From Branchinecta lynchi (lineage: Eukaryota > Arthropoda > Branchiopoda > Anostraca > Branchinectidae), in NCBI GenBank assembly GCA_023053575.1, contig JAKZAP010000010.1:20148628-20212627 (forward strand): DNA of 64,000 bases. The letters are read 5' to 3'. The notes below the pieces were generated by a model, which had not been told where the DNA came from, made no database searches, and saw nothing but the letters and a program-made list of their open reading frames with translations. This document shows, piece by piece, positions 63,068 through 64,000 of the stretch; within the stretch, counting starts at the first letter, position 1; every line of letters starts with the position of its first letter. The position numbers and the translations under genes were made by a program.

Positions 63068-64000
63068 AATTACATTAAACTTTCTTCTTATTCCATGAAT
63101 ATTCTCTTGGTTCTCCCGAGGACCGGATGGGTCGATATAGTCAGTTTTAGACTACCCAAACAAGGATAATTCCAGCTGAGGTTTATTTTAGAACATTTCG
63201 GCCGTTCTTGGCAAGGGTCCTCTTCCGGTTCTAGCGAAGCAGCGACTTCGCCTGGTCGAACATTAACACCATCAAGTAATATTCGCAGTCAGCATGGACT
63301 GAGGAAATAATTATAATAATCAATGCTGTCTACCGGGTATTTCGTGTCTGATTCCTGAGTAATCGAGCTTGTTTTCCCTAACAACAGTTGAACTGACTCG
63401 ATGACTTAATTTCTGACTTGACCTCTCAAATTACTTTTGTATTTTATTCATACTCCGCTGTTACGCAAAAAGTGGGTCATAAATAAATAAATAAAATTAT
63501 TACCATTACTATCGTCTACAGTTCTTCGCGCAAGTATAGTGTCTATTTCTCTGTTGATCGATCTTGTAAGACCTTGTTTTCTCCAATAACGCATCGTTCT
63601 TCCATCGAACTTGGTAATGACCTGATTTCCCCAGACCCTAGGCAACATTCCCGAAAACTGGATTATCGTAACGGCTAGAGAAGTTAAATAAGTGGCTTGA
63701 CGAAGGCCCCGAATCACCATCATCAGCTGCAAGCTATTCATCGAGACAGTAAATCCTTATCCCTTGCAACTGCAATTCTAAGTTTATTAGCTGTTTATAG
63801 TTATGTAAGTGTGTGGGAGTTTGATTGATATGTTGTCGCTCAAATTTTTATACACAACTCTTCCGTTTTGAAGGCATCAAATAAATAATAATAATAGTAC
63901 CCTCTAAACTAAAACACCTTCTAAACAGGAAATTTTACAACAATATTTGTATCATAGAACAACTTACGCCTCTATATCCCGAATAAATGGTAATGAATAT
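63068..64000. other. Right edge, mostly unassigned
   Basis: Contains one CATTTCGGCCGTTCTTGGCAAG motif (63194-63216), a LINE-like tail AGTGGGTCATAAATAAATAAA (63470-63492) and a second ATAAATAATAATAATAG tail (63880-63898). The - strand open frame 63448-63741 has no domain. Confidence 0.45.

Overview
The window looks like a repeat-rich nuclear genome segment from an invertebrate animal. There are no bacterial-style operons. Host coding sequence appears only as short exons with GT/AG splice sites and matching phases, and most of the rest is transposon sequence. I cannot name the lineage.

Host genes. (1) On the + strand, two phase-compatible exons (4688-4865 and 13017-13267) encode part of a trypsin-fold (S1A) serine protease homologue. 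The position of the catalytic His is Ala, so it is probably a pseudoenzyme. The exons are split by an 8.15-kb intron full of transposons. (2) On the - strand, four phase-compatible exons (51362-51558, 41006-41121, 35062-35234, 30804-31154) encode the Ras-association and SARAH domains of a RASSF1/5-type scaffold, with an unusual insert and an acidic C-terminal tail. (3) On the - strand, 24764-24906 is a short exon with a BED-type zinc finger ending at a splice donor.

Retrotransposons. A CR1-clade LINE (17.1-21.5 kb, - strand) has both ORFs intact: ORF1 with a PHD-like finger, and ORF2 with endonuclease and reverse transcriptase. An I-clade LINE with an RNase H domain (45.15-50.17 kb, - strand) lies in a RASSF intron and carries four separate inactivating lesions. 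Several 5'-truncated LINE tails end in different microsatellites (9.2, 34.6, 40.7, 41.3, 42.2, 52.3, 56.6, 59.1-61.2 and 61.5 kb). A tRNA-derived SINE lies at 40.47 kb.

DNA transposons. Elements whose ends I could fix include: a 1308-bp fold-back element with a perfect 9-bp target duplication (36948-38255); a 699-bp fold-back element with an 8-bp duplication (10259-10957); a 358-bp hAT-like MITE with an 8-bp duplication (28361-28718); a 500-bp Harbinger-like MITE with TAA duplications (59819-60318); six copies of a family with AGTTGCGTTTT ends and 3-bp duplications; a 2.55-kb element with perfect 29-bp inverted termini (1543-4096); and a decayed MULE with a transposase remnant (27.0-27.7 kb). 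Several elements have arms made of inverted arrays of short G-run/T-run units (5.0, 7.8-8.8, 27.0-27.7 and 30.1-30.7 kb). This is the most distinctive architecture in the window. The far left (1-1528, - strand) carries a broken protein resembling the region upstream of B-family DNA polymerases in Maverick/Polinton-like elements.

Satellites and minisatellites occur at 15.9-16.3, 16.6-17.1, 22.7-23.1 and 23.3-24.4 kb. Nested insertions are common and allow relative dating of families. Repeat boundaries not fixed by a target duplication are approximate.
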